Positions 35,901-44,063 of a DNA stretch of 64,000 nt are shown here, one piece after another (the stretch's first letter is position 1; each line of letters begins with the position of its first letter). The notes beneath the pieces are model-generated. The model did not search any database. It saw only the letters and a program-made list of their open reading frames with translations, and was not told the origin of the DNA. The translations under genes and the position numbers were made by a program. This DNA is from Mariprofundus sp. NF (GTDB lineage Bacteria; Pseudomonadota; Zetaproteobacteria; Mariprofundales; Mariprofundaceae), in contig NZ_VWNC01000003.1 of assembly GCF_013387455.1 (NCBI RefSeq), forward strand, positions 1 through 64,000, given 5' to 3'.

Positions 35901-36546
35901 GTACCGGTGCATCGGGGGTTAAAGCACGCTTGCGATGAGCCCGAACCAGCGCATCGGGAAGCATCGCATGTAAAATTTCATCGGATGGGACAACTGCCTC
36001 ATTGACCTCATGCGAAGTTCGAAAACCATCGAAGAAATGGATTACAGGAATGCGTGCTTTCAAGGTTACCGACTGGGCAATCAGCGCGAAATCCATCACC
36101 TCCTGCACCGAGTTGGAGGAGAGCAGTGCAAAACCGGTCTGGCGTACAGCCATCACATCGGAGTGATCACCGAAGATCGAGAGTGCCTGTGCAGCAATAG
36201 AGCGCGCCGCCACATGAAACACTGCACTGGTTAGCTCACCGGCAATTTTGTACATATTGGGGATCATCAGCAGCAGGCCTTGTGATGAGGTAAAGGTGGT
36301 GGTCAGAGCACCGGACTGTAGTGAACCGTGCACCGTACCGGCAGCACCGGCCTCACTCTGCATCTCGATCACTTCAGGCACAGCGCCCCATAGGTTTTTG
36401 CGCCCCTGATTCGACCATGCATCACTCATCTCACCCATGCCCGATGATGGCGTGATCGGATAGATGGCGATCACCTCATTGGTACGGTGGGCAATATAGG
36501 CTGCCGCCTCATTACCCTCGATGGTCACCTTATGCTTCTCCGCCAT
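32953..36546 (-). CDS. nifJ: Pyruvate:ferredoxin (flavodoxin) oxidoreductase, single-chain
   Basis: An 1197-aa protein, the full fused form: N-terminal pyrimidine-binding domain (YPITPSSGMGEMSD), domain II, gamma domain (GSGAEAAIE), two-cluster ferredoxin domain (CIHCGKCPFVCP and CTGCGLCVEICP), and the TPP domain (CVGCGETPY, GDGWAYDIG, TEVYSNTGGQMSKSTP). AGGAGG lies 5 bases before the ATG. It interconverts pyruvate and acetyl-CoA with low-potential electrons. First gene of a nifJ - DHOD-like - GNAT operon. Confidence 0.97.
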   Translation of the reverse strand: MAEKHKVTIEGNEAAAYIAHRTNEVIAIYPITPSSGMGEMSDAWSNQGRKNLWGAVPEVIEMQSEAGAAGTVHGSLQSGALTTTFTSSQGLLLMIPNMYKIAGELTSAVFHVAARSIAAQALSIFGDHSDVMAVRQTGFALLSSNSVQEVMDFALIAQSVTLKARIPVIHFFDGFRTSHEVNEAVVPSDEILHAMLPDALVRAHRKRALTPDAPVLRGSSQNPDLYFQGRESVNPFYEEMPEIVQACFDQFGELTGRQYHLFEYHGAADAESIVILMGSGAEAAIETVEELVNRGDKVGLLKVRLYRPLSATHLIEAMPASVKRIAVLDRTKEPGSDGEPLYKDVVTALAEHVGCGGDRFALMPRIIGGRYGLSSKEFTPGMIKAVFDEVAKESPKNHFTIGIHDDLSHTSLEWSEMSLVANANVTRCMFYGLGSDGTVSANKNSIKIIGEGTDLHAQGFFVYDSKKAGAVTISHLRFGPDPIRSTYLIGEDEAHFIACHQPVFLERYDMLAHAAEGAVFLLNSPHSHEEVWHDLTEKMQQQIIDKKLQFYVIDAYSVATESGMGRRINTVMQTCFFAISGVLEKDEAIAKIKEAVEKTYGRKGAKIVERNFAAIDASLAHLHRVEVPAGVTSGSVMQPAVVGDVPDFVKNITGEIIAGRGDAIPVSFIPNDGTWPLGTAAFEKRNLALEIPVWDEDICIHCGKCPFVCPHAAIRSKVFSEDVVADAPESFKHVPVKGREFEAGSRISYQVAPEDCTGCGLCVEICPVRDKSNASHKALNMAEQPPLRAQERENWDYFLSLPEYNREAIRWNGMKGAMLAQPLFEFSGACVGCGETPYIKLATQLFGDRMVIANATGCSSIYGGNLPTTPYSTNAEGRGPAWSNSLFEDNAEFGLGMRLAIDAHRDYALQMLKESELKLDGELVAALSGADQSDEPGIHEQRRRVELLKESLAGINSEMARNLESVADYLVKKSVWTIGGDGWAYDIGFGGLDHLMASGRNVNILVLDTEVYSNTGGQMSKSTPIGAVAKFAAGGKPVPKKDLSMIAMAYEHVYVGHVAFGAKDLQTLKTFMEAEAYDGPSLIIAYSPCIAHGVDLSHNIRQQELAVNSGHMNLLRYDPRRVAEGKNPLQLDSKKPSIPYREFAQTEARFSMLWRTHPEAADELMQRAQTGVLERFHHYEQLASLSFADAESQGEKS

Positions 36547-36607
36547 GCCCGCCTCCTGCTCTGAACCAGTCAGGAGTTTAACGAAACCGACGTAATTTGC
36601 ATGTACC

Positions 36608-36622
36608 TAAATGATAATCATC
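36608..36622 (-). promoter_or_regulatory. Fur-box-like palindrome upstream of nifJ
   Basis: ATGATAATCAT (36611-36621) is a perfect palindrome and the core of the Fur consensus (AATGATAATCATT); 12 of the 13 core positions match. It lies about 65 bases upstream of the nifJ ATG, where a promoter is expected. Confidence 0.45.
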
Positions 36623-36670
36623 CTGAATAGATACAGTTTTGATTTTTTGAAAAATCAGGCCACCCCTGCA

Positions 36671-37414
36671 CTACTTCTCCAGAGCAGCAGTGATATCTTC
36701 AGGCAGTGGACATCTCGGGCAGGCAATTCTGAATGCCTTCAGGCTCTCTTTAGCTTCAGCCATTTCACCCTGCTGGATCAATTCACGGATATGTTTTAAC
36801 CAGTCACCGATCTGCACATCAACCAAATCTTCTGAATCAGTTTTGGAACGGCTTCGCACAGCATCGGTTTTGTTCGTTTCTTCGATGCTCAAACCTGCCC
36901 CCTGATTCCCGGAGTCAAACTGTGCAGGTGCTGACCTGAACCGCTCTCTGGCGGCTGGCATGGCCTCCTTTTTAAGCGTCGATTTGGCTTTGGCTGGCTG
37001 CGCAGCTTCTACCGGAGTCGGTGATGCAGGTTGATGACTTGCTGCCGGTTCAGATAGCGCTTTTTCCTCTACCGCCTGTTTAGTCGGGAGTGGCATCTCA
37101 TCCTCTTGCGTTGCATGACCCTGCTCCTGCACAGGCGCCGTATCCATCATCACTTCGGGCATCATCACTTCAGGATGCTCCTGCTTCGTCTGAATGATGA
37201 GGGAGACGGTAAGCATGGCGATGGCAACAGAAGCGAGCGGCATCTTCCAGCCGAATCTATCCCACACCCTCTTTTTCTCAGGTTTGGCTACCGCCTTGCG
37301 CGCTTGCGCGAGGATGGTCGAGTCGAGCGCCATTGGCGGCTCATCAATACGGCTCTGCCGGTAGAGATTGGAGAGATGATCATCATGAAATTCGTCATCA
37401 TGTTTATCGTTCAA
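36671..37414 (-). CDS. Putative anti-sigma factor, single-pass membrane protein
   Basis: A 247-aa protein with a cytoplasmic N-terminus (residues 1-55), one membrane helix (MPLASVAIAMLTVSLIIQ) and a Pro/Glu/Ala-rich outside region ending in a short conserved-looking segment (IACPRCPLPEDI). No zinc anti-sigma motif is visible. It starts with a TTG 6 bases after GGAGG and overlaps the ECF sigma gene by 4 bases (TTGA), the standard context for an anti-sigma factor. Confidence 0.65.
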   Translation of the reverse strand: MNDKHDDEFHDDHLSNLYRQSRIDEPPMALDSTILAQARKAVAKPEKKRVWDRFGWKMPLASVAIAMLTVSLIIQTKQEHPEVMMPEVMMDTAPVQEQGHATQEDEMPLPTKQAVEEKALSEPAASHQPASPTPVEAAQPAKAKSTLKKEAMPAARERFRSAPAQFDSGNQGAGLSIEETNKTDAVRSRSKTDSEDLVDVQIGDWLKHIRELIQQGEMAEAKESLKAFRIACPRCPLPEDITAALEK

Positions 37415-37974
37415 TGTTCACCTCCCATACATAGTCTAAGTTTGACCAGTGCATAACGCATACGACTTTTCACCGCCTCGCGCCCTGCTCCGATAGAGGC
37501 GGCAATAGCATCAAGGGCAAGGCCAGCCTCCTCCTTGAGAAGGAACACCTGTCGCTGCGGTGGTGGTAACTGTTTCAGGCAGTGCATCAGCCGCTCTATC
37601 TGCTGGTTGATATCAGCCTGCTGTTCAGGCTGTTCAAAAGAGGCTGCCACCGCACAATGCTCTGAATCATCATCAACAAGATACTCATCCCACTTGCCCT
37701 GTTTACGGTAGTGATCCACCAGCCGGTTATTGGCGATGCAGTAGAGCCATGTGGAAAATTTGGCAGTGGCTTTATACTTGGCTCGGGCATTGATCACATT
37801 CACCCAGACATCCTGATAGAGCTCTTCAGCCACCGCCTTTGATTCACATGAGCGCAGCATAAAACGGTAGAGCGCAGCTTTGTGACGGGCATAGAGCGTG
37901 GCAAAGGCATCAGCGCTGCCATCTCTATAGCGGAGCATCAGCTCCTTATCACCCGGTTCATTGATATAGGACAT
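37411..37974 (-). CDS. ECF-family RNA polymerase sigma factor
   Basis: A protein of 187 aa from the ATG at 37974. Region 2 is ADAFATLYARHKAALYRFMLR, then AEELYQDVWVNVI and FSTWLYCIANNRLVDHYRK; region 4 is LPPPQRQVFLLKEEAGLALDAIAASIGAGREAVKSRMRYA. The frame extends upstream to 38100 but that part overlaps the hairpin and has no ECF similarity. Forms an operon with the anti-sigma gene and probably the VWA lipoprotein gene. Confidence 0.9.
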   Translation of the reverse strand: MSYINEPGDKELMLRYRDGSADAFATLYARHKAALYRFMLRSCESKAVAEELYQDVWVNVINARAKYKATAKFSTWLYCIANNRLVDHYRKQGKWDEYLVDDDSEHCAVAASFEQPEQQADINQQIERLMHCLKQLPPPQRQVFLLKEEAGLALDAIAASIGAGREAVKSRMRYALVKLRLCMGGEH

Positions 37975-38040
37975 CAGCAGAGAATGTAGCGCCTGCCCCT
38001 GTGGGAAGGAAGGTTTGCAAATTGAGGGGGAAGTGGAGAT

Positions 38041-38064
38041 GGCAGACCAGCAAGCTGGCCTGCC
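38041..38064 (-). terminator. Strong hairpin after the VWA gene
   Basis: GGCAGACCAGC (38041-38051) pairs with GCTGGCCTGCC (38054-38064) with one mismatch and a 2-base loop. It lies 11 bases past the VWA stop, before the sigma gene. There is no T-run, so it may modulate rather than end transcription. Confidence 0.45.
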
Positions 38065-38074
38065 AACTTCTCGC

Positions 38075-39889
38075 CTACTCGATGATGATGCCATCACCAC
38101 TGCTGTGATGCGGTGGATGCGTCAGTTTCACATGCGCAGCATCCAGTGCAGCCGCTGTACGAACCAGATTCAGGAACTCACCACGATAACCACTGTCATC
38201 ACGCCCTTTGGCATGGCGTACCAATTTCACAACAGCGTCGTAGTCCATCTTCTCTGCATAGGCTCCACCGCGCAGCAGTTCGCCAAAGGCGGCTACAGCT
38301 GCCGAGAAGCGGAAGTTGCTGGTCGCTTTAGTGATACTCTTTTTGATCATACGTCTGTGCAGCGGATATTCGATCAGCTGACTCTTATCTGCATCGGGCT
38401 GTTTGTAGCGCAGACGCAGGAAAGCAAGTTCACGGGTTGAAGCTTTTGTAGTCTTTGTTGCTGAACCATAACGCAAAGGATCAATAACCCCTTTGTCACC
38501 CTTAAGCGTGATCTCATAGAGTGCTGTAACACTGTGCCCCGCACCGATCTCACCGGCATCGACGCGATCATTATTGAAATCTTCGCGTTTAAGCATGCGA
38601 TTTTCATAACCGATAAGCCGGTATTCAGAGACTACTTCGGGATTAAACTCGATCTGGATTTTCACATCTTTGGCGATAGTCATCAGTGTCGAACCCACCT
38701 CATCGATGAGCACCTTGCGTGCCTCATTGATGGTGTCGATATAGGCGTAGTTACCATTACCTTTGTCAGCCAGCTGCTCCATCAGATGATCGTTGTAGTT
38801 GCCACCACCAAAGCCGAGGGTGGTGAGTGAGATACCCGATTTTCGTTTCTGCTCAACCAGATCGATCAGTGATTCGAAGTTGGTGGTGCCAACATTGAAA
38901 TCACCATCGGTCGCCAGAATCACGCGGTTGATGCCGCCCTTGATAAAGGCCTGCTCAGCCATGGCATAAGCCAGACGGATGCCTGCCCCGCCATTGGTGG
39001 AACCACCGGCCTGCAGACCATCCAGTGCCGAGGTGATACGCGCTCTCTGATTACCGGCGGTCGGTTCAAGCACCACACCGGATGCTCCGGCATAAACCAC
39101 CAGTGAGATACGATCTCTGGATGAGAGCTGGCTACTGAGCATCTTCAGTGCTGATTTAAGCAACGGCAGTTTATTACTGCTAAACATGGAACCTGACACA
39201 TCAACCAGGAATACAAGGTTGGAGGCAGGCAACTGACTGCGATCCATCTCATAACCTTTAATACCAATATGTAAGAGCTGCTTCTCACTGCTCCACGGCG
39301 CAGGCGCCACTTCAGCAGTCACACTGAAAGGCTGCTTGCGACTATTCGGTGTTTTATAGTCATAGGAGAAGTAATTGATCATCTCCTCGATACGTACGGC
39401 ATCCTGAGGCGGCAGTCGCCCCTCATTCAACATACGACGAATATTGGCATAAGAGCCTGAATCGACATCAATACTGAAGGTGGAGACCGGATCGCTACTG
39501 ACCAGCTTCACTCCATTGCGATCAAGATGGGCATAGTTCTCCCGATCAACAAGTTCAGATGGAAAGCGGATATGGCCCGGCATACCCGCCATCGACGCGA
39601 TCATAGAGCGCTGTACGCCGCTAGTTGCCATGGCTGAGGCATAGGTTTCCTTCTTTGCTTTCAAACGTCTGTGCGGCGGTTGTGCGGCATCAGCAACGGA
39701 TGCTGTAACTCCTTCATCCAGCTTAACTTCACTGGCAGGCTGCCCCTTACCTGCAACCGCCTCCCTCTCCTCAACGTTGATCCTGTTTTCTGAGCTGGAA
39801 TCGGTTGTTTTACTTGTATTGCACGCCCCCAGTAGCAGGGCTGAAAACATGGTGGCTGTAATGAGCAGCACTCTCTTTTTGATTAACAT
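38075..39889 (-). CDS. VWA-domain lipoprotein with DUF3520 (YfbK-like)
   Basis: A 604-aa protein. The signal peptide ends in a lipobox (LLLGACN). A conserved YfbK N-terminal segment (STFSIDVDSGSYANIRRMLNEG) precedes a von Willebrand A domain with an intact MIDAS (DVSGSMF, and TDGDFNVG), then a C-terminal DUF3520-type region. It is probably an outer-membrane or periplasmic protein that binds partners through a metal-dependent site. Upstream neighbour of the ECF sigma/anti-sigma pair on the same strand, so signal-related or regulated by it. Confidence 0.88.
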   Translation of the reverse strand: MLIKKRVLLITATMFSALLLGACNTSKTTDSSSENRINVEEREAVAGKGQPASEVKLDEGVTASVADAAQPPHRRLKAKKETYASAMATSGVQRSMIASMAGMPGHIRFPSELVDRENYAHLDRNGVKLVSSDPVSTFSIDVDSGSYANIRRMLNEGRLPPQDAVRIEEMINYFSYDYKTPNSRKQPFSVTAEVAPAPWSSEKQLLHIGIKGYEMDRSQLPASNLVFLVDVSGSMFSSNKLPLLKSALKMLSSQLSSRDRISLVVYAGASGVVLEPTAGNQRARITSALDGLQAGGSTNGGAGIRLAYAMAEQAFIKGGINRVILATDGDFNVGTTNFESLIDLVEQKRKSGISLTTLGFGGGNYNDHLMEQLADKGNGNYAYIDTINEARKVLIDEVGSTLMTIAKDVKIQIEFNPEVVSEYRLIGYENRMLKREDFNNDRVDAGEIGAGHSVTALYEITLKGDKGVIDPLRYGSATKTTKASTRELAFLRLRYKQPDADKSQLIEYPLHRRMIKKSITKATSNFRFSAAVAAFGELLRGGAYAEKMDYDAVVKLVRHAKGRDDSGYRGEFLNLVRTAAALDAAHVKLTHPPHHSSGDGIIIE

Positions 39890-40022
39890 CGTGATCTCCT
39901 CTCGTTCAATGGTTTCAGGCTTGGCCTGTAGATATAAACGCAGGAGATTGGAAAAGGGGTTAAACGGGATTCACACGAGATTCAGCAAGTGACGCACATT
40001 GCGATTCGGGGACATGCGATTC

Positions 40023-40052
40023 GGGTCAGGTCTACTTTTGTACCATCAAGAT
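40023..40052. repeat. Dispersed 30-bp repeat, copy 1
   Basis: GGGTCAGGTCTACTTTT followed by TACCATCAAGAT; it matches 62062-62091 at 29 of 30 bases. Just upstream GCGATTCGGG occurs twice. It resembles the end remnant of a small mobile element. Confidence 0.65.
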
Positions 40053-40086
40053 ATTTGAAGCAAGCTTCTTCTCATAAGAGAGGGTA

Positions 40087-42072
40087 CTATTTTCCAGCCT
40101 GACGTTCCAGATTTCTGCGCATGGCGGCCATGAAATCTTCGGCCTCTTCCTGCGCCGCTTCGCTATCTTTATCGCGATCCACCCAGCGCATGACTGACTG
40201 ATCCGGCTCTTTGAGGAATGGTGAAGGTGCACACTTCTCCTTCTGACCGAAACGTTTGCGCACGCGGGTGTAACTCAGCGTAAGGAAGTAACGGGCTCGG
40301 GTCATCGCCACATACATCAGGCGACGCTCCTCCTCCATGCGATTCTCTTCCAATGCGCTCTGATGCGGGAACATGCCATCCTCGACACCAACCACATAGA
40401 CATGATCAAACTCCAGTCCTTTGGAGCCATGTACGGTCATCAGTCGCACCTGACCGGAGGGATCATCATCCTTCTTATCGGCCATAAGGAAAATATCCTG
40501 CAGGAAGCTGGAGAGATCGCCGCCCTTCTCACTATGCATGATCCACCAGCGGCGCAGCTCCATGAGGTTACCCATGCGCATCTCAGCCTTCGCCTCATCC
40601 TCCGCTTCAGCCCGGATAGCTGCTTCGAGATGGGTCATATCCAGCGTGGCATCAAAGGCCTCATCTGCTTCACCATGTTTAAACTGGAACTCCAGCGCTA
40701 CAATCAGATCACCGAACTCATGCAGACTATGTGCCTTTTTATGCTCAAGCTCATCGTGCTGGCAGGCCTCCAGCAGTGAACAGCTGTGCGCCATGGCAAA
40801 CTGTCCCAGCTCACCGAGCGCTTTATCACCAATACCGCGGCGGGGCCGGGCAATAGCGCGCATAAAAGCGAGATCATCATCAAAGTTGGCGATCAGGCGC
40901 AGGTAAGCCAGCAGATCCTGAATCTCGGCACGGTCGAAAAAGGAGAGGCCACCAGTAATATGATAAGGGATCTTCTCCCGGCGCATCGCCAGCTCAATCT
41001 CTCTGGCCTGATAGGAGGCACGATACAACACACAGAAATGATCCCAGTTGCTGCCGCACTCTCCATCATCAGCGCGCATGCGCGCACCCTTGATATCGGT
41101 AGCGACCCGCTGCGCCTCCTCTTCAGGGTTGGGGGACTCCCAAACGCGAACCGGTTTGCCCTTGCCCAGATTGGAGCGCAACGATTTACCGAGCCTCTCG
41201 GTGTTTTTAGCTATCAGTGAGTTCGATGCATCAAGAATGCAGCCGGTAGAGCGATAGTTCTCCTCCAGCTTAATCACAGTGAGTGTCGGGTAGTCACGAT
41301 CAAGCAGGAAGAGGTTTTTCACCTCCGCCCCGCGCCAGCCATAGATCGACTGATCATCATCCCCCACCACGGTCAAGTTACCCTTCTCAGGCACCAGCAG
41401 CCGCACCCACTCATACTGCACACGGGATGAGTCCTGATACTCATCAACAAGAAAATGGCGGGCCCGTGAACGCCACAGGGCGCGCACTTCATCATTTTCA
41501 CCAAGCAGGGTAATCGGCAATACAATCAGATCATCAAAATCGACCGCATTCATCCGCTCCAGAAGCAGATCGTAACGCTCACGAATGGCAGAGAGCTGAT
41601 TGTCATGCGCCTCAATCAATCCGTTTTTCAGCGATGATATACGTGAGATCAGACGATCCACCTGATCGGCATCGGCTGGCAGCTTCATATCCGAGAGTAC
41701 CGATTTAAGGGCTGACTTCTGCTCGGCTCCGGCAAATACCGAGACATTGGCACGCCGATTGAGCAATTTGGCATGCTCACGCACAATCGCCAGCCCCAGT
41801 GCATGGAAGGTACAGATGCGCAGCTTCTCGGCCTTTTTACCCAGACGCTCTGCCAGACGCTCACGCATCTCTTTGGCCGCCTTGTTGGTAAAGGTCACGG
41901 CAGTGATCGCATCTTCAGGCACATCCCGCTCAACGAGTGTTGCAATGCGCTCGGTAATCACACGTGTTTTTCCCGATCCGGCACCAGCCAGCACCAGTAG
42001 TGGGCCACCACGGTGATGGACGGCGCGATACTGCTCATCATTAAGCTGATTGGTTGACGGATTGTTAGCCAT
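40087..42072 (-). CDS. rep: Rep/UvrD-family ATP-dependent DNA helicase
   Basis: A protein of about 661 aa from the ATG at 42072 (alternative start at 42102). It has SF1 motifs I AGAGSGKT, Ia TFTNKAAKEM, II VDEYQD, III GDDDQSIYGWRGA, V TVHGSKGLEF and VI VAMTRAR. TFHALGL and the length near 670 aa point to Rep rather than UvrD/PcrA, but the distinction rests on these short features. 3'-5' translocase for replication restart or repair. Confidence 0.88.
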   Translation of the reverse strand: MANNPSTNQLNDEQYRAVHHRGGPLLVLAGAGSGKTRVITERIATLVERDVPEDAITAVTFTNKAAKEMRERLAERLGKKAEKLRICTFHALGLAIVREHAKLLNRRANVSVFAGAEQKSALKSVLSDMKLPADADQVDRLISRISSLKNGLIEAHDNQLSAIRERYDLLLERMNAVDFDDLIVLPITLLGENDEVRALWRSRARHFLVDEYQDSSRVQYEWVRLLVPEKGNLTVVGDDDQSIYGWRGAEVKNLFLLDRDYPTLTVIKLEENYRSTGCILDASNSLIAKNTERLGKSLRSNLGKGKPVRVWESPNPEEEAQRVATDIKGARMRADDGECGSNWDHFCVLYRASYQAREIELAMRREKIPYHITGGLSFFDRAEIQDLLAYLRLIANFDDDLAFMRAIARPRRGIGDKALGELGQFAMAHSCSLLEACQHDELEHKKAHSLHEFGDLIVALEFQFKHGEADEAFDATLDMTHLEAAIRAEAEDEAKAEMRMGNLMELRRWWIMHSEKGGDLSSFLQDIFLMADKKDDDPSGQVRLMTVHGSKGLEFDHVYVVGVEDGMFPHQSALEENRMEEERRLMYVAMTRARYFLTLSYTRVRKRFGQKEKCAPSPFLKEPDQSVMRWVDRDKDSEAAQEEAEDFMAAMRRNLERQAGK

Positions 42073-42163
42073 AGGCCGCGCAGCATAGAGAGGCGCAACC
42101 ACTTCGCAAGTGCAACATTTAAGAAGAGGGATTAGTCTTCACTGACATTGGGAGGGGACCCTT

Positions 42164-43525
42164 TTGAGCAAATATTTTCCACATCACGTGTTTCGCGAAT
42201 ATGATATTCGCGGCATCGCAGAAACAGACATCAACGAAGAGTTGGCTTACCGGCTGGGCAAAGCCTATGCGGCTATGCTGCCTGCCGGTGAATCCCGCCC
42301 GGTGATTGTTGGCCGTGATGTGCGCCTCTCCGGCCCCCTGCTGCAACGTGCACTGGTGCGCGGACTGACTGATGCGGGCCTTGATGTGCTGGATATCGGC
42401 ATTGTCCCTACCCCGCTGGCCTATTACGCCGTCTATACACTTGATGCAGCCGGAAGTGTGCAGGTAACCGCAAGTCATAACCCCGGTGACTATAACGGGT
42501 TTAAGATGATGATTGGCAAATCAAGCCTCTACGGCGACGAGATTCAGGAGATTAAACAGCTGATTCAGCAGGATTCCCCTGATGCAGAGAGTCCCGGCAG
42601 CTACGCTCAGAGCTGCATTATCGACAGCTACATCGATTTTGTTGTCAATGACTGTCCGCTGGCTTACCCGCTGAAGGTGGTAATTGATGCGGGCAACGGC
42701 CCTTCAGGCACCATTGCCGCCCCGCTCTACCGGCGTCTGGGTTGTGAAGTGATCGAACTCTACTGTGAACCGGATGGCAACTTCCCCAACCACCACCCTG
42801 ACCCGACCATTGAAGCTAACATGGCTGATCTGGCCAAGACCGTTCGCCGGGAAAAGGCAGATCTGGGCATCGCTTTTGATGGTGATGGTGATCGTATCGG
42901 CATCGTTGATGAAAATGGTGAGATGGTCTGGAGTGATATGCTGCTACTGCTGCTATCGCGTCACCTTCTCAAAGCGTATCCGGGCGCCACAATCATCTCC
43001 GAAGTAAAATGTTCGCAGCATATGTATGACGGCATTACCAAGGCCGGTGGCAAGCCGGTGATGTGGCGTACCGGTCACTCACCGATCAAAGCGAAGATGA
43101 AAGAGACCGGTGCCCTGCTGGCCGGTGAGATGAGTGGCCATATGTTCTTTGCCGACCGCTTCTTCGGTTTTGATGATGCCGCATATGCCGGTGCCCGTGT
43201 GATGCAGATGCTCACAGCCTGCAAAGCCAGTTTTGCTGATCTGTTAACCGGTATTCCGAAATCGGTTGCCACCCCTGAACTGCGCGTGGAGTGCAGTGAT
43301 GCACGCAAGTTTGATCTGGTGCAGGAGGCCGTTGCCCACTTCAGGGCAGAGGGTTTCGAGATTATCGATATCGATGGTATGCGCATCCAGTTCAGTGATG
43401 GCTGGGCACTGCTACGTGCATCCAATACGCAACCGGCACTGGTGCTGCGCTTTGAAGCAGATACCCATGAGCGCTTAGCAGAGATGCGGGCTCTGATCGA
43501 AGGGTGGCTACTGGAGAACCAGTAA
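42164..43525 (+). CDS. Phosphomannomutase/phosphoglucomutase (AlgC-like)
   Basis: A 453-aa protein beginning at a TTG with GGAGGGG 6 bases upstream. It has FREYDIRG, the phosphoserine loop TASHNPGDYNGFKM, metal loop DGDGDRIG, sugar loop GEMSGHMFF and phosphate loop RASNTQPALVLRFE. All match AlgC/ManB bifunctional mutases making mannose-1-P or glucose-1-P. It is just left of the flagellar glycosylation locus and could feed sugar nucleotides to it. Confidence 0.93.
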   Translation: MSKYFPHHVFREYDIRGIAETDINEELAYRLGKAYAAMLPAGESRPVIVGRDVRLSGPLLQRALVRGLTDAGLDVLDIGIVPTPLAYYAVYTLDAAGSVQVTASHNPGDYNGFKMMIGKSSLYGDEIQEIKQLIQQDSPDAESPGSYAQSCIIDSYIDFVVNDCPLAYPLKVVIDAGNGPSGTIAAPLYRRLGCEVIELYCEPDGNFPNHHPDPTIEANMADLAKTVRREKADLGIAFDGDGDRIGIVDENGEMVWSDMLLLLLSRHLLKAYPGATIISEVKCSQHMYDGITKAGGKPVMWRTGHSPIKAKMKETGALLAGEMSGHMFFADRFFGFDDAAYAGARVMQMLTACKASFADLLTGIPKSVATPELRVECSDARKFDLVQEAVAHFRAEGFEIIDIDGMRIQFSDGWALLRASNTQPALVLRFEADTHERLAEMRALIEGWLLENQ

Positions 43526-43532
43526 CTGCTGA

Positions 43533-43937
43533 TCAGGCGGCCTGTTGTTGCCTCTGAATTGGAACAACCCTGTTCTTCTGAGCCGAGAGTTCGCTCCAGC
43601 CTTCACGAAGTTTCTGAACCAGTTGAATGACCTCATCAACATGTTCCGTTGAGCCACTGCACAACCCTTCGGTAAGCCTGTTCATCATATAGACATAGAG
43701 ACTGGCCAGCCCCTGGGCAACTTGCCCGCCCTCTTCCATATTCAGACTGGTGGAGAGCTCGATTAACGCCTCCATCGCCCGGCTTGTGTGTTTGGCTTCA
43801 GCCATCATATCACTGGCCTGAATCGCCAAACGTGCCTGCCCGAGTGATTTAAAGAGTGATTCATAGGTGAGCAGAACAAGACCCAGTGGCCCTGCTCCGT
43901 CAATCTGATTGCCTTGATACGTTTGATATCCGCTCAT
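43533..43937 (-). CDS. fliS: Flagellin chaperone FliS, copy 1
   Basis: A 134-aa helical protein: YQTYQGNQIDGAGPLGLVLLTYE at the N-terminus, then LNMEEGGQVAQGLASLYVYMMNRL. These are FliS hallmarks (flagellin export chaperone). It is paralogous to the copy at 46288-46731. A sigma-28 promoter lies upstream. Confidence 0.9.
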   Translation of the reverse strand: MSGYQTYQGNQIDGAGPLGLVLLTYESLFKSLGQARLAIQASDMMAEAKHTSRAMEALIELSTSLNMEEGGQVAQGLASLYVYMMNRLTEGLCSGSTEHVDEVIQLVQKLREGWSELSAQKNRVVPIQRQQQAA

Positions 43938-44001
43938 AGGTGCCTCCTTGCATGATTCAACAGGTTGCGCTCATCGACAACCATCCTTCTACTACAAGAA
44001 T

Positions 44002-44028
44002 GTATCGCAGAGAAGTGGGCAGACTTTA
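44002..44028 (-). promoter_or_regulatory. Sigma-28 (FliA) promoter of fliS copy 1
   Basis: On the minus strand TAAA (44025-44028), 15 bases, then TGCGATAC (44002-44009). This fits TAAA-N15-GCCGATAA at both boxes. It lies about 65 bases before the fliS ATG. Confidence 0.65.
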
Positions 44029-44063
44029 GTTGGATTTACGAAAAACAGTGACTCACAGTAGGT

